This document shows positions 8,736 to 20,312 of a stretch of 64,000 nt of DNA, piece after piece. The stretch spans positions 124,001 through 188,000 of the forward strand of contig JALBUN010000024.1 in assembly GCA_025174535.1 (NCBI GenBank). Direction: 5' to 3'. This DNA comes from Cantharellus purpuraceus (lineage: Eukaryota; Basidiomycota; Agaricomycetes; Cantharellales; Hydnaceae). The position numbers and the translations under genes were made by a program. How positions within the stretch are numbered: the first letter of the stretch is position 1; each line of letters starts with the position of its first letter. The notes beneath the pieces are model-generated. The model worked only from the letters and a program-made list of their open reading frames with translations. It was not told the DNA's origin and made no database searches.

Positions 8736-9369
8736 TTCGTTTCCCAGGCTGATCAACTCAACAAAGTGTTCATCAATCTAGATTTCAAATGGCTATATTT
8801 GGACCAGTGCATTTACTTTAGACACAACAATGCTGAAATTGTCATTGCTGCAGTCTATGTTGATGACATAGTTCTGTTCACCTCTGGACTCACTGCCATA
8901 AATGCTGTCAAGACACACCTAGCCAAGCACTTCACGATCACAGACCTTGGCGAACCAGACCAAATTGTCAGATTACAAGTCCTACATGATCCAAACAAAG
9001 GGACCATTGCACTGATGCAATCTCAATATGTCAGAAGGATACTGGAACACTTTGGAATGGCAAAATCACATCCTGTGTCCATGCCACTGGATCTGAATGT
9101 CAAGTTGTCCAAAACACCAGCTGAGAAAAGATATGACATACCCATGTATGGTGCTGCCATTGGCTCACTCATCTATGTGGCCCTTGGGACATGACCAGAC
9201 ATAGCACATGCTGTGCAATGTCTTAGCTAATTCACCTCCAACCCAGCTCCTGAGCACTGGACGGCCATAAAATGTGTCTTTCACTACCTCAATGGTACCA
9301 GGTCTCCAGGCATCACCTACACTAAATCAGACTCTACAGAAGTCTTTGGGTATGCTGACACCGACTGGG
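8736..9369 (+). pseudogene. Ty1/copia reverse transcriptase-RNase H fragment
   Basis: The frame from about 8736 encodes copia RT with the catalytic AAVYVDDIVLF motif (near 8855), then QYVRRILEHFGM and the PVSMPL block. After an in-frame TGA at 9192 (GT-stop-PDIAHAV where Arg is expected) and a TAA near 9229 it continues as HWTAIKCVFHYLNGT and GYADTDW of RNase H. It is cut off at 9370 by the Gypsy-1 LTR. Both stops are explained by C-to-T change (CGA to TGA, CAA to TAA). Confidence 0.85.
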
Positions 9370-9895
9370 TGTTATGACTATATTCATTAACGCCCAGATC
9401 CCTGTCCGATCCACTCAGATCCCCATGCATATGAAATCTATACTCCATTTGGGAACCATCATGTCTCCATTATCTGTCCGATTGTCACCGCCAAATCTCA
9501 CCCATCCGTGTCTGGTTCCAATTGATGCATCAGCATCACCATAGGAACCTGGACATCCATCCCCATCAGACTCAGACATACTCATGTAAGGCCATCGGCC
9601 TCGGAGACCCATCACTGGAGTAATTATTATTAGACTTCAAATATGTATTTAAGTTGCCCGACTGGGGACTTCATTCCCCAGTTTGAATATCAAATCACAC
9701 CTAGTTCCTAAGTCCGATCCTAACTCTCTAAGTCATACTCCATCTCCAAAATCTCAGACACCGGTATTAGTGAGGGTGCAGCACATAAGCTGAAGCCAAG
9801 TCCGTTCCAACCCCATGACGTACCCAACTCCTTCTCCAACTCTGACCAAACCTCTGACCCAATCTCCAACCCCAATTCGGACCTAGTGCATAACA
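9370..9895 (+). repeat. Gypsy-1 5' LTR
   Basis: 526 bp, TGTTATGACTATATTCATTA to CTAGTGCATAACA. It matches LTRs at 15641, 37275 (inverted), 40469 and 55641. It contains a hairpin, ACTGGGGA...TTCCCCAGT, near 9662-9683. It is followed directly by gag. Confidence 0.9.
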
Positions 9896-9972
9896 GTATA
9901 TTTGAACTGCCATACTCACTCCTACCAATGCCGCGATCCACCACCAATTCCAAACACGCATGAACTGTCAAG

Positions 9973-10437
9973 GTGCCCCCTCCCAGCATCGACACCATCC
10001 CCGAGGTCGTCAAAGAACTGACAGACCACATAGAGGCCATCAATGAAGAGGACGACACCCTGCCCTCCCCAAATCTGGTGCAAGCCATCTCCCTGCTCAC
10101 CAGCAGCATCCATACCCCACAAGCCCCTAAGTCCTGGACCAAGGTCCAGGAACCCGACCCATTTGATGGTTCCGATCTGCACAAGCTCCAGCCATTCTTG
10201 GTGCAATGCCGGTTGAACTTCCGCGACCACCCCGACGCGTTCACATCTGATTGGGCAAAGGTCACCTTCGCCATGTCCTATCTCAAGGGCACCACACTGG
10301 ATTACTTCAAGCCAGCGCTCATGGACGACTCCAATGATCCGATATGGTCAGAAGACTACTCTGACTTCATCTCCGAACTTCGGACCAATTTCGGTCCTTA
10401 CAACCCCGAGGTTGATGCCGAGAATGAATTTGATTGA
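9973..10437 (+). pseudogene. Gypsy-1 gag, fused to integrase by deletion
   Basis: Gag capsid region. The frame reads VKVPPPSIDTIPEVV, then the conserved FDGSDLHKLQPFLVQC and TFAMSYLKGTTLDYF blocks of retrotransposon gag. A stop follows at 10435 (LD-stop-LWMKE); the frame then continues to QWGDATLRHQFY at about 10550, where it meets integrase sequence. The zinc knuckle, protease, RT and RNase H are missing here. The same region is preserved in gag at 56265-56919 and, on the minus strand, at 36300-37258. Confidence 0.8.
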
Positions 10438-10529
10438 CTTTGGATGAAGGAAAATCACAAAATCACAAAATACATTGTGAGTTTCCAGCAGCTAGCCCCG
10501 AAAGTCCAATGGGGCGATGCCACACTCCG

Positions 10530-11757
10530 ACACCAATTTTACAATCCAACAAGACTATGTATGGCCAAAAATGCAAGAATACATTCAACACTACTGTAAC
10601 TCCTGCACCATGTGTATGTGCTCAAAATCACAAAGGCACAAACCCTATGGAATGCTTAAGCAACTTCCAGTCCCAGAGCAACCATGGAACTCCATCTCCA
10701 TGGATTTCATAGAGAAACTCCCCCCATTGCTTGGATACAACACCATACTTATCATTGTCGACAGGTTCACTAAACAGTCACTATTCATTCCAACACATGA
10801 CACCATCACCTCCACCTCACTAGCTAAATTGTTCGTTCTCCATGTATTCTCTAAACACAGAGTCCCATTGCATGTCACATCCGATCGGGGCTTGGAGTTT
10901 GTGTCCTCCTTCTTCCACACATTAGGAAAGGCTCTCAACATGAAGCTTCATTTCACCTCTGGATACCATCCTGAAGGAGACAGACAAACGGAATAAATGA
11001 ATCAGTCCCTGGAGCAATATCTCTGAGTCTATTGTAACTATCAACAAGACAACTGGGTTGATCTACTTCTGATCGCAGAGTTTGCCTACAACAACGCTCC
11101 GAATGCGACTACCGGCATCTCTCCATTCTTTGCTAATAAAGGCTACCATCCGAACATCTCCGTCCACCCCAAGAAGGAACTCGCCTCCACCAAAGCCCAC
11201 CAATTCATAACCAACCTCAATCAACTACACCAACATCTCCGAGAAACCATCTCCAATGCCCAGAAACAATATCAAGTCTCCACAGACCGACACCACATTC
11301 CGGCTCTGGACCTGCAACTCAGAGACAAAGTATTCATTAAGGCTGAACATTTCCAGACCACCCATCCATCAAAGAAACTCTCTGAGAACTACTTAGGTCC
11401 TTATGAGGTCATTGCTCACACAGGCAGCAGGTCCTTCACCCTCCGCCTCCCTGACCACTTCCAAGCAGTTCATCCGGTCTTCCATATATCAATGCTTGAA
11501 CCTGCTACTACAAATGAGATCTCCGGTCACACGCAACCTCCACCTCCCCTGATCATCATTGAAGGAGATAATGAATATGAGATATCTGAGATCCTGGACT
11601 TGAAGATTGATCGTTGATACAAGTGCAAGCTCCAGTACCTAGTCAAATGGACTGGATATGAAGGCACCGACAAAGAATCCTCATGGATCTCCGCGTCCGA
11701 ACTCAATCACACATCCGAATCCATCTCTGATTTTCACTCCGCTTATCCAGACAAACC
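10530..11757 (+). pseudogene. Gypsy-1 integrase with chromodomain
   Basis: Begins in the zinc-binding part (CNSCTMCMCSKSQRH). It then has the catalytic core with SMDFIEKLP (Asp), HVTSDRGLEFVSSF (Asp) and the QTE-stop-MNQSLEQYL block (Glu), followed by GPYEVIAHTGSRSFTLRLP and a chromodomain (YLVKWTGYEGTDKESSWISA, about 11640-11710). Stops at 10994, 11026 and 11616 interrupt it. A large internal deletion joins it to gag. This is the chromovirus gene order. Confidence 0.85.
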
Positions 11758-11908
11758 TGGCCCTCTAATGCTAATTCTATTATTTTGCATCATCATTTTA
11801 TTACAAGTCACAATGAAAATTACCAGCCTGCCCAAAAAACTCCGAAGGAATATCACTCTGCCTCATTTTTTCTCCGCTCTGAAATTTATAATCATTTCAT
11901 TTTTATTT

Positions 11909-12343
11909 TTATACATCGCGTTTCCTTTTCCCCTTTCCCTTATCTACCTCAGGCTCCATCTCTGACTCATCATCACTCTCTACATCCAACACCCAATCTT
12001 TCTCATCCCCCATGTCTGAATCCTTGTCCAAAGGGGCCATGAACTTCCACAACCAACATAACTTGGCTGTCTGCTGATCCTCCAGAACCTCCTTCCATTT
12101 CATTGTCTTCACCAAGTCTACTAGCAACCCCTCCATCTGCCGGAGGTGCTCTGACTGCAGGTTAACCAGCCAGATAAGCTGGCCCACGGTACTATTGGGC
12201 ACAGAGATGTGCCCTGTACCTGCACCGGTCATTGCCCCTTCTGACCTGACACTGCTACCCCTGGCTGCCACAGCACCTGTCTCCATCCGCCGCTTTTTGG
12301 TCAGATGACCTTCTGATTCTTTCTCTGCCCCTCCTTGTACCAC
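11909..12343 (-). pseudogene. Antisense ORF of Gypsy-1, C-terminal part
   Basis: A minus-strand frame of 144 codons: basic stretch TKKRRMETGAV, a helical middle (LIWLVNLQSEHLRQMEGLL) and an acidic tail ending GKGKRKRDV. It lies between the chromodomain and the 3' LTR, opposite in sense to gag-pol. I read it as the C-terminal part of the ORF whose N-terminal part is at 15332-15580 and whose central part is preserved at 39116-40327. The link is by position and composition; no copy in this window holds all parts. Confidence 0.55.
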
Positions 12344-12360
12344 TAGTTGGGGCTTGACGC

Positions 12361-12930
12361 TGTTGGTTCGCTTAAGGAATAGATCCTATAAGCCTGCACG
12401 CAACGGTCCTAGCAAACAGACAGTGTGTAACGCAGTTGTTCAGCACTCCAAAGATCAATCAGGGCGAGGGGTAAGTAACAGGGAAGTGGGATAGTGCTCT
12501 GTGGTTGGATGGGGATGGGAGCTAAAGGTTGGTCCCGATGGCTGATTGTGCTCTGTGACTGGATGACAATGCGGAGCCCGGTTGGGAGGTACGTGAAAGC
12601 TGGTTTCAGGAGCCTCTCGGTGGCGGAGGAAAATCTGATCATTGAACCAAGGTGTTTTACCTCAGTGTAGAGATGATGGATTGTGATGTAGAGCGTAGAG
12701 CGTAGACTTAGAGCTTGGACTTTGACTTTAGAGCGTTGGCTGAAAACTTGTTGATTGATTCCAAAGGCAAAAACTAGCGCCCTTTCATACACAAATCCCC
12801 AGGGCACAACGACACAATATGAGGAGAAAATGATGCGATATGATGCAAGAAATGCTGATCAAGCCAGCTGATGAAGCGTGTGAAGTTGAACTACTAATGG
12901 AAATCATGGAGAAATGAAACGACAGATAGG
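12361..12930 (-). repeat. LTR3 copy in Gypsy-1
   Basis: TGTTGGTTCGCTTAAGGAAT onward matches 5500-6062 closely, with a few indels. On the minus strand it ends ACCAACA. The fragment at 13127-13557, also read on the minus strand, lies upstream of it, as expected for a 3' LTR of a minus-strand element. Confidence 0.65.
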
Positions 12931-13126
12931 GGTAATCTTTGTAAGAATAGGGGGTGATGAGTAATAAAAGAACCAAAAATAGAACAAGGATGAGTAAGTC
13001 GTGTATGAATGAATTAAAAGATGAAACAGGGGTGAGTCATATAAAAGAACAATAGAAACGTCCACCAATACCATCTTCCCTACGGCTCTGAATGTAAATT
13101 GACCCTGAGTCACATGAGGACTTCAG

Positions 13127-13557
13127 TCAGCATCCACAACAAATACTCCTTATTGTCTTAGTGATCCGTCTCCATATGGTATCCTGTTCCAAGAGTATTC
13201 GGTCCCTTTGCCTGACACGATGTAACCTGAGTCGGATTGAAGTGGGAGGATAGGTCAGCAATGGCGACTGAAATTCTACCTCACGTTCGACTCTTCTATC
13301 CGTGTTACAATATAGAGGTGAAATGTCGAGGAATGTATATGGTTCAATGGAATTGTGAAAGAATATGGGATCGCCAATGGCATAAGACATGGTGGGGATC
13401 TTGGACGTTGAAAGAGTTTTGGAAGTATTTTGACATGTGGAGGTGGCTTAACATGCCTGTGGAGCTCGGCGTATTTTTGATAGTCCTCTGTGTCCAGAGA
13501 CCAGTGTGACGTATTATTAGAAGTGATGTTGGAGAGGGGAATAGAATGGGAAGCCAT
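13127..13557 (-). pseudogene. Retroelement accessory ORF (GDPIF family), frameshifted
   Basis: The minus strand gives HWSLDTEDYQKY in one frame, then MSYAIGDPIFFHNSIEPY in another. The same two blocks appear in the ORF after integrase of Gypsy-2 at 62132-62590 (NWTIDSRDTAHAIEYY and YIGDPIFINGSNIPY). So this is a relative of that post-integrase ORF, sitting upstream of an LTR3. Function unknown. Confidence 0.5.
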
Positions 13558-13675
13558 GTGAATGATGATGAAAGGATCAGTGTGAATAGAAGGCTGATAA
13601 TGATCGATGGTGATGAAACATGAGTGACAATTGATGGCTAGAATTAGAGACTGAGGTGGAGAGGGAGTTGCAGCG

Positions 13676-13970
13676 CTATTTAAAAGTTGATACGAAAAGA
13701 CACTGGCGGAGTTGGACTGTCAGAGTGGTTCGATATGCGTCCTCGATGCGTCCTGGCTCATCACCGTCTCCACCACCTCCTTCCACCTCTGCTCCTCCTC
13801 CTCCTTCCATCTTTGCTCCTCCTCCTCCTTCCATCTCCACTCCTCCTCCTCCTCCTTCCATCTCCGCTCCTCCTCCTCCTCCTTCCATCTTCACTCCTCC
13901 TCCTCCTCCTTCCATCTCCATTCCACCTCCACCTCCTCCTTCCGTCTCCATTCTGCCTCCTCCTGTATGG
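13676..13970 (-). repeat. Low-complexity CTCCTCCTTCCATCT array
   Basis: Imperfect 15-bp units. On the minus strand one frame reads repeated WRWKEEEE/RRKEEE, the same composition as the N-terminal part of the Gypsy-1 antisense ORF (15390-15440, 40060-40260). All three frames of both strands stay open because of the triplet-based repeat, so the open frames here are not evidence of separate genes. Confidence 0.7.
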
Positions 13971-14404
13971 GAACCACCTTTTCCCTATCAAATTCCATTT
14001 ATGCAGCACCAATGTGCTATTCTTTGCTTTTCCATTCCTAAATATCAGCATAAATTTGATGCTTGTACCTGGAATGGACTTATTCAAATATTCTCTAATT
14101 TTTCATATTTTTTTTGGGAATATTCCATGCAGAACTCAGCCCAGAATGATTTATTTCTGCTGTGCTACAGTTGTGGACCCATAGGCGCCCACAAACCTTC
14201 CCACAGCCGGCTCTCCCCCTTTGGACCAGGCATTCGGCCTGAATTCAAGCTCAGATGTCTCTGATCAATAAATATTCTCTAACTTGACAACCACAGCCTC
14301 TCAGGGCACTATTTTCCATGCAGATCATCACCTGAGATGTGGCTATCCATGGCTGTCCAAACCAGTGCAGAAAACAGGGTGGATACCCTTCTTTTTGCTT
14401 GATC
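13971..14404. other. Unassigned spacer
   Basis: No gene recognised. Two short strings recur (ATATTCTCTAA at about 14089 and 14268, and TTCCATGCAG at about 14126 and 14312). This suggests an old local duplication or decayed LTR sequence. Confidence 0.3.
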
Positions 14405-15165
14405 AGTGCCTAGTTCAGGGATCAGATCAGCTGATGGGTGATCAGATCAGGTGATTGCCTTGGAATATTCTACCCCTTTCCATAACATTCTAGCTGTTTC
14501 CTTCTATTATTAGATAGAACTTTCCAGAACCATTATTCAGCTCCTGATCAGTGTTAGTCCAGTGATCAGAACCTGTGATTGGCTTGGAATATTCTACCCC
14601 TTTCTTCCACCTCCACAACCTTCCAGTAGTTTCCATCTATTAATAGGTAGAATATTCCAGAACCATTAGTCAGCCCCTGTAAATACAATATATAAGGAGG
14701 CCATTCTGCCTCTGAAATAGTAACATATTCATCATATTCTACCCATCTTCTGCACACCAGTGTGACTAGAGTGACATACAGTGTCATCCTCTATCTCAGT
14801 AACTGTTGATTACCAGTTCAAGGATCTCTTACAGTTGTGTAACTGTACTTGATTGCACTCGAAGTAGTGATATTCCTGCTTTGGGTGTGAGTGTAGTATC
14901 TGCCTCACGTGACTACGAATCTACAGGGTGAGATTGTCTGTCAATAGTCCTGCCATTAGTGCTCTTTTTTAAGTTACTAGTGTGTACTGCCTTTGCAGAG
15001 CATTAGAAGCTTGAACTTGTGTGAAGCAGTTGCTAGACTACTTCACACATCGCTGTTACCCGCTTCTGAGTGCCACTGGTTGGACGGTTGGATTCATCCA
15101 CCTACTTCCTTTAGCCTCTAAGTGCATTCCCCTCTTTTTGGAATATCTGGACCCCTAAGCGTCTG
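14405..15165 (+). repeat. Copia-type LTR (holds the empty site of copy 1)
   Basis: Matches 540-736 and 8158-8562 in inverse orientation. The stretch AATACAATATATAAGGAGG near 14690 looks like its TATA region. The 14955-14990 segment (AGTGCTCTTTTTTAAGTTACTAG) is the uninterrupted form of the target of transposon copy 1. About 110 bases around 14455-14555 are repeated at 14570-14680 (GGCTTGGAATATTCTACCCC block). Exact LTR ends are not fixed. Confidence 0.65.
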
Positions 15166-15331
15166 TGAACTCTAGACTCTGGAAGTCTTATTCATTTCTT
15201 GCTGCTAAGAAATGTATTACTTTTCTGCGTATAGTCTGCATTGACCAATACAAAGGATTGTAACCAAAGTACAAATGTTAAATCATTTCTGGAGTTGTGC
15301 TGCAGCAGGGTTTGATATTCTTCTCAGCTGT

Positions 15332-15580
15332 TCATTCACGGAATTGTGGTGATTTAGAGTTTGCCCTAACACCATAATTTTGCAGGTTCCAAAACACCTC
15401 CTCCTCTTTCCATCTCCACTCCTCTTCCTCTTCCTTCCGTTGGGCCAAGAGCAACTGCTCAAGCTCAGCCACACTCATGCTTGCCAAAGGGTTTGACATT
15501 GTTGAGGATAAGACCTCAATCATGCCCCTCCTTTTATATGTCTCCAGACCCCCAGTATAACTCCGACTGCACCCAACCAT
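15332..15580 (-). pseudogene. Antisense ORF of Gypsy-1, N-terminal part
   Basis: A frame begins MSNPLASMSVAELEQLLLAQ and enters the KEEEEEWRWKEE region, then is cut off near 15390 by unrelated sequence. A TATA-like TATAAAAG (plus-strand 15532-15538) stands just upstream of the start, as in the 40327 copy. It lies directly before a Gypsy-1 3' LTR and is antisense to it. Confidence 0.6.
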
Positions 15581-15640
15581 CTCACCTATTCAATCCACGG
15601 ACATGAGGCCTCAGGGGCTTGGCCTTAAATGGGGAGATAC

Positions 15641-15951
15641 TGTTATGACTATATTCATTAATGCCCAGATCCCTGTCTGATCCACTCAGATCCCCATGCA
15701 TATGAAATCTATACTCCATTTGGGAACCATCACGTCTCCATTATCTGTCTGATTGTTACCGCTGAATCTCGCCCATTCATGTCTGGTTCCAATTGATGCA
15801 TCAGCATCACCATAGGAACCCAGACATCCATCCCTGTTGGACTCGGACATACTCATGTAAGGCCATCGGCCTTGGAGACCCATCACCGGAGTAATTGTTA
15901 TTAGACTTCAAATATGTATTTAAGTTGCCTGACTGGGGACTTCATTCCCCA
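15641..15951 (+). repeat. Gypsy-1 3' LTR, truncated
   Basis: Begins TGTTATGACT after a purine-rich AAATGGGGAGATAC and follows the 9370 LTR up to the CATTCCCCAGT hairpin. It is then lost. With 9370-9895 it frames one Gypsy-1 element that later took in LTR3 and copia material. Confidence 0.8.
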
Positions 15952-16401
15952 GTGTTAAGTGCTGAAAACTCGGAGTTTAAAGGAGTAGCTGGTGTTCGGA
16001 TACTAGTGAGGAAGGGGATGGGACTTTACTGTTCCAGTTCAACTGGAGACAGATGGGAACAAATAACTATTGAGTCGGATCAAGTGGACTTGGCTTCAAC
16101 TTATGTGTTGCACCCCCTCGAAATCGCCGGTCCAATATTTCGGAGTTTGGAGTACAGAGTTGGATCAAAGATCCGGAGTTCGACTTGTCAAGAAGATACT
16201 TGTCAAGAAGCTAGTAACCAAGAAGCTGATGGGGAATCTTAGTCGATATATGAACTACTGTAACATACAAGAAGTAACCCGTATAAGTATGTAGAGAATT
16301 GAATGGTAAAACTAAAAGCGATAAGACAATAAGACTAATATGGAATACAACATGGAAAGGAATTTGGAGTTCGGACTCATGTCCAAACTAATACTAAACA
16401 A
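15952..16401. other. Unassigned sequence after truncated LTR
   Basis: No gene recognised. The repeated GGAGTTCGGA/GAGTTTGGAGTAC strings and short tandem phrases (TGTCAAGAAG) look like decayed LTR-internal sequence. The Gypsy-1-like string CTTGGCTTCAACTTATGTGTTGCACC (about 16090) shows that it is partly a diverged relative of the lost LTR part. Confidence 0.35.
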
Positions 16402-16755
16402 TTAGAAAGTATAACGGTTGTTGTAACCCATAAGAAGAAGACTACTAATGAGGAGAACAATGGCGGGGTCTGGAGTTGATGGAGGTGGAGGTGATGGAGG
16501 TGGAGATGGAATCCGGAGATCAGAACTCAGTGTTACAGGATGTAACACAAGCTTCCATTCTGCAGTAGCTGCTTTTGCACTGGATGGTGCTTCCAGACAA
16601 GTCTCCATACCATTGACTATTAGCCACAGGTAGCAAGACTGCAGTGCAGCTTGCATGTGCTTGGCACAGAGTGAGTAGTTCTGGCCATTGAGCTTTGGAA
16701 ATTTGAATGCATGTGATTCTGATTCACTGGCAGGGCCCATAACCTAACAACTTAG
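16402..16755 (-). pseudogene. Copia gag start with primer-binding site
   Basis: The minus-strand frame contains FKFPKLNGQNYSLCAKHMQA and LWLIVNGMETC, typical of copia gag N-termini (UBN2 type). Just upstream on the minus strand is GGTTATGGGCCC, the half tRNA-iMet primer-binding site usual in Ty1/copia elements. The frame ends within about 110 codons. The duplicated string TTCAGCAGAAAGGGCGTG at 16772 and 16844 probably belongs to the damaged LTR. Confidence 0.7.
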
Positions 16756-16869
16756 GCAGGCGGAGACGGGTTCAGCAGAAAGGGCGTGTATTAGATACTA
16801 ATACTATCAATGAAATGTTACTAGTTGCTTACCTGGAGTTCAGCAGAAAGGGCGTGAACTCCAGTAGGC

Positions 16870-18040
16870 GCCAAAAAAAATCTCAGTACTCCGCCGAACT
16901 GTGTACCCACATGAGTCCATGTTGAGGGTGAATCGTTCCATATCTAAGTCTTCGTCATGTCCTTTCCCAAACTAGATTAGGCTCAAAATAGTTGCAGGGA
17001 TTCAAAAGTATTTACACATGTGCCTCTCGATCTCGAGCAAGCACGAGCAGATCCAAGGACATCCGATCTAATCTAGATCTAAATCAAGCGCTGTCAATGG
17101 CATCCGTTTTGAGACGTCAATTCTGACTGGGGTTCACGAGCACGGTTACCCCCCCACCCCTACTTAAGACGGGCCCTCTCTGTCGCCCGTGATCAGCTGC
17201 TGTTCCTTCGTGAATGCCTTCAGCCCCTTATCGCCATGGGAAGCTCCATCTCCGGCATGGTCCACGCTGGGTGATGTCTATATCCGGTCGGACTGGCAAA
17301 CATCTTCTGCTGCACAACTGGAGGCGTACCCCGGACGCACCCACGAACACAACAGCGGCCATGGCGCATCAGCAAGGGGGGGACCAGAACCCCTGCAAGC
17401 ACCCTCGTCGCATTGAAGGAGGGCAAGGTGGGGCGGCGACGTAGAAACCCTGACGGAACAGGTAGTACATATCTTTGTGTGACGTATGTCATTCAGATGA
17501 TACGTGAGATTTAAAAGAAGCCCATCATTCCATGGTCGTGCTTATTGCTGTTCATGGCAGTAATCCCATTGGAACCAGGTTCCGAGTTACAGCGCTAGTG
17601 CGGATATTGCAGGCAGAAATCCAATCCAAATTGAGAGCTCTGAGGCGTCATACATATCTGCCCCTCAATTCTCTTCGAGCACTACTTCGAGCACTACTTC
17701 GATAAAATCCATGCCATACCTTGGTCCACAGGATGACTCTCTTGCTCAGCGACAACCTCCTAGAAGTTTCCTACGAGCTGTGCTCTTTGTCATGACTTGC
17801 GAGGTGTTTAATCGCTTGCCATAATGGTCTTATGCAGCCCTGACGAACTCACCCGTCATGATGTCTGCTCTTGTCAGATACCTCTAGCTTACCCTGCTCA
17901 GCAAGCATCCTTGCCAGCATCGACTAGCAGAGCCCTGAAACTACGCACGCAGGGAATCATCGCATGATGAGTCTGAGTCCCCCGACAAATCGGAGGACGT
18001 TAAAGCATGTCCATCCGATAGCAGGTCAGTCGTTGATCAA
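16870..18040. other. Low-copy host spacer
   Basis: GC content rises and no repeat family of the window is seen. Around 17160-17450 there is a GC-rich stretch with several overlapping open frames and a start ATGGGAAGCTCCATC at 17236 that ends after 12 codons. I do not recognise a protein. The rest (17470-18040) shows nothing I can support. Confidence 0.3.
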
Positions 18041-18045
18041 TTTTG

Positions 18046-19810
18046 CAGCACCTGGAAATTGCATGCCCAATGGACGATATTCACGGAGCCTTTATTAACG
18101 GTCATCCCGTTGGATCAAGAAGGCGTTGGTAGACTCAGAGATTGTATCCTATGTGTTTCAGACGATGGCTCAATTGCCGTCATTGCCATCGATGACCTTG
18201 AATTTTGAGTTGAATTTTATTCATTGTTTCTATATTTCAGTAAGCTTCAATGTGTGTCTGGACAGCTTATATCTCATTCCGGGTTCGGCAGGACGTCTAA
18301 CTCGCATATGTCTGGGTGAAGACAATTTGCTGTTGGTCTATGCCAACGGTAAAGCGAAGCTGTGGGATGGAAAGACTCAGGAATTCAAGGCTGCAGATGA
18401 ATTACTCACCCAGGGTTCATGGTTTGAGGCGTAATTTCGCTACTTCATTTTCTAGTTTCAGTAAAAGACGCCACGTAGAGAGGTTGGATACGGAAAAACT
18501 AGTTTTCGTGGAACACCTCTGGCATCGCTACAAAAATCTACAAGACAGGTGTATTTTATTTTGCTATCAATAATCTACATCGACTAACTTCATACCATAG
18601 CATCAACTCTACTTCTTGATATCCGCACTCTGCGTGACCTGATACACCCCATCCCCTTTTCGCAACAATTCCGAGATCCACGTCATCCCGAAAACACTAG
18701 CTCCCGATCGACGGGTGCCACTAAATCGGACATGCCATTGCCTGCCAATTGATGCCTCGCCGCTTGAAACTCTTGAAAGCTTTGGCGGAGCATTGATGAG
18801 CTTTGGACTTGACGACACCATCGACGACATCCTCGATCAGTTTTTGAAATTTATTCAGAGCATACAGCTTCGCGATTATTGGCGCTTGTCGCAGTGCTCA
18901 GAGGGCTTTAGTCTTTGATGGTACGATCAATCTTGTCATCATTCGCTTCTCATTGTGTAGAAGAGTGTGAGCAATATGCCAACCAGGTGGCCACGTTCTA
19001 CATCGCGACAGCACCGGATGTAGTCGGGCAATCATGGCAAGCGCCCTGTTTGTCACTCTTAGCACGATATTGTTCTATACATCTTATATGTATTACACTC
19101 GGTGCTGCCTGAGCGAAGTTGATTGATTGTTTAATCCAGCTGATCTTCGTCTCGGTGTCGACTGTCAGGTGAAGACACCATTAGTTTGGTCGAGCATTGG
19201 CAACGTGAGTGTGAGCGCTTTGTTAGACATGATTTTTAAGAAGTGACTCATTGTTGTGATCAATAGTGTCCTTGTCTCCAGCCCGATGCAGAAAAACAGC
19301 CATCCTGCTTAGCATTGGCCTTGCTGATTGCGGGCAGTGGCTACGGAGCGATACGCAGTTCTTTCACCCAGGTATCTTCCATCCCTATTCTCTGCATTCA
19401 TTCTTCTGACACACGAAAATGTAGCACCTTGACAGATATCGCTAAATCGATAACACTATCTTCCTGACGAGAATTGTCCTCATCGCGTATTGGTGATCAA
19501 ACTCTGTTCTCGCGGATTCGAGATATGGCAACATCATGCTGATGCTATGGAAGTCTTGCGATCGCTATTCAGCTTATCGCGCAGAGAAGGAGCGGAACAT
19601 CGGTGCTCAAGCGAGGACGGCGGACTTGCAAATTGCGTCCAGCAATACACCATTATTCATGACGACCTTGGACTCTCGAGTGGGTTCGATTTGAGTGGCC
19701 ATATGACCATACTGCGAGGCTTAGAATTCGAGATAACGCATTCACTTTCAATACATAGATCTGGGGATTTGCGGGCGTTGATGCGGAATCTTGTGCCGGC
19801 ATGATGATTC
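18046..19810 (+). pseudogene. WD40 protein gene (possibly WDR7/rabconnectin-3 beta type), 3' half
   Basis: Exon-like blocks appear in shifting frames: DDIHGAFINGHPV (18075), RLRDCILCVSDDGSIAVIAI (18136), LYLIPGSAGRLTRICLGEDN and LLLVYANGKAKLWDGKTQEF (18265-18390), AEQ-type APDVVGQSWQAPCLSLLARY (19010), LVEHWQ (19190), LALALLIAGSGYGAIRSS (19310), and LQIASSNTPLFMTTLD (19628). Likely introns include the one ending TATTTCAG at 18240. The order and phrases recall the long WD40 proteins related to WDR7, but I identify this from memory only. Missing exons and frame changes mark it as a relic. The matching 5' half is inverted at about 21440-22900. Confidence 0.45.
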
Positions 19811-19820
19811 TGTTCGCATT

Positions 19821-20046
19821 ACTTTCTAGTTCTTCTCGCACACTACAATCTGAGCATGACTTTTCCAAAACAACGTCGGCAAGCTTGCTATGTTGATGAG
19901 ATCCACAAAAGCCTGACCTAAATGGAACGGGCCGACTTTCTAGTTCTTCTCGTGCACTATAATCTGAGCATGACTTTTCCAGACCAACATCGGCAAGTTT
20001 GCTACGTTGGAGATCCACAAAAGCCTGACCTAATGTGGAACAGGCT
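19821..20046. repeat. Direct tandem duplication of about 112 bp
   Basis: ACTTTCTAGTTCTTCTCG at 19821 and again at 19935, followed by the same roughly 110 bases to AAGCCTGACCTAA with scattered changes. The two units are adjacent. No coding role seen. Confidence 0.85.
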
Positions 20047-20312
20047 GGCCTGAAATGCAACGATGCAACAATACGGCATTGGAAACATGTCCGAACACGA
20101 GGTTCTCTATGATATTCTGACAAGAGCAACCTTGAACTTCTGGCGAATCTACTGCAGATGCCCTCGAGAAATGTGATTTGATGACCCTAGACGTTTAGTG
20201 GGTAGTTAATTTGTGGGACGACATAGTTGAGCGCTGTAGGAAGTCAGGTATCGAGTCACAATGGTGTAGAGTGAGCACACTACTCACTCATTCTGACACC
20301 CGTTCCAGCGAG

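Noticed and set aside
13656..14264. Proline/serine-rich protein of 202 codons on the plus strand
   Set aside because: The open frame comes from the CTCCTCCTTCCATCT repeat, which keeps all frames open. The repeat fits the KEEEE part of the Gypsy-1 antisense ORF better.
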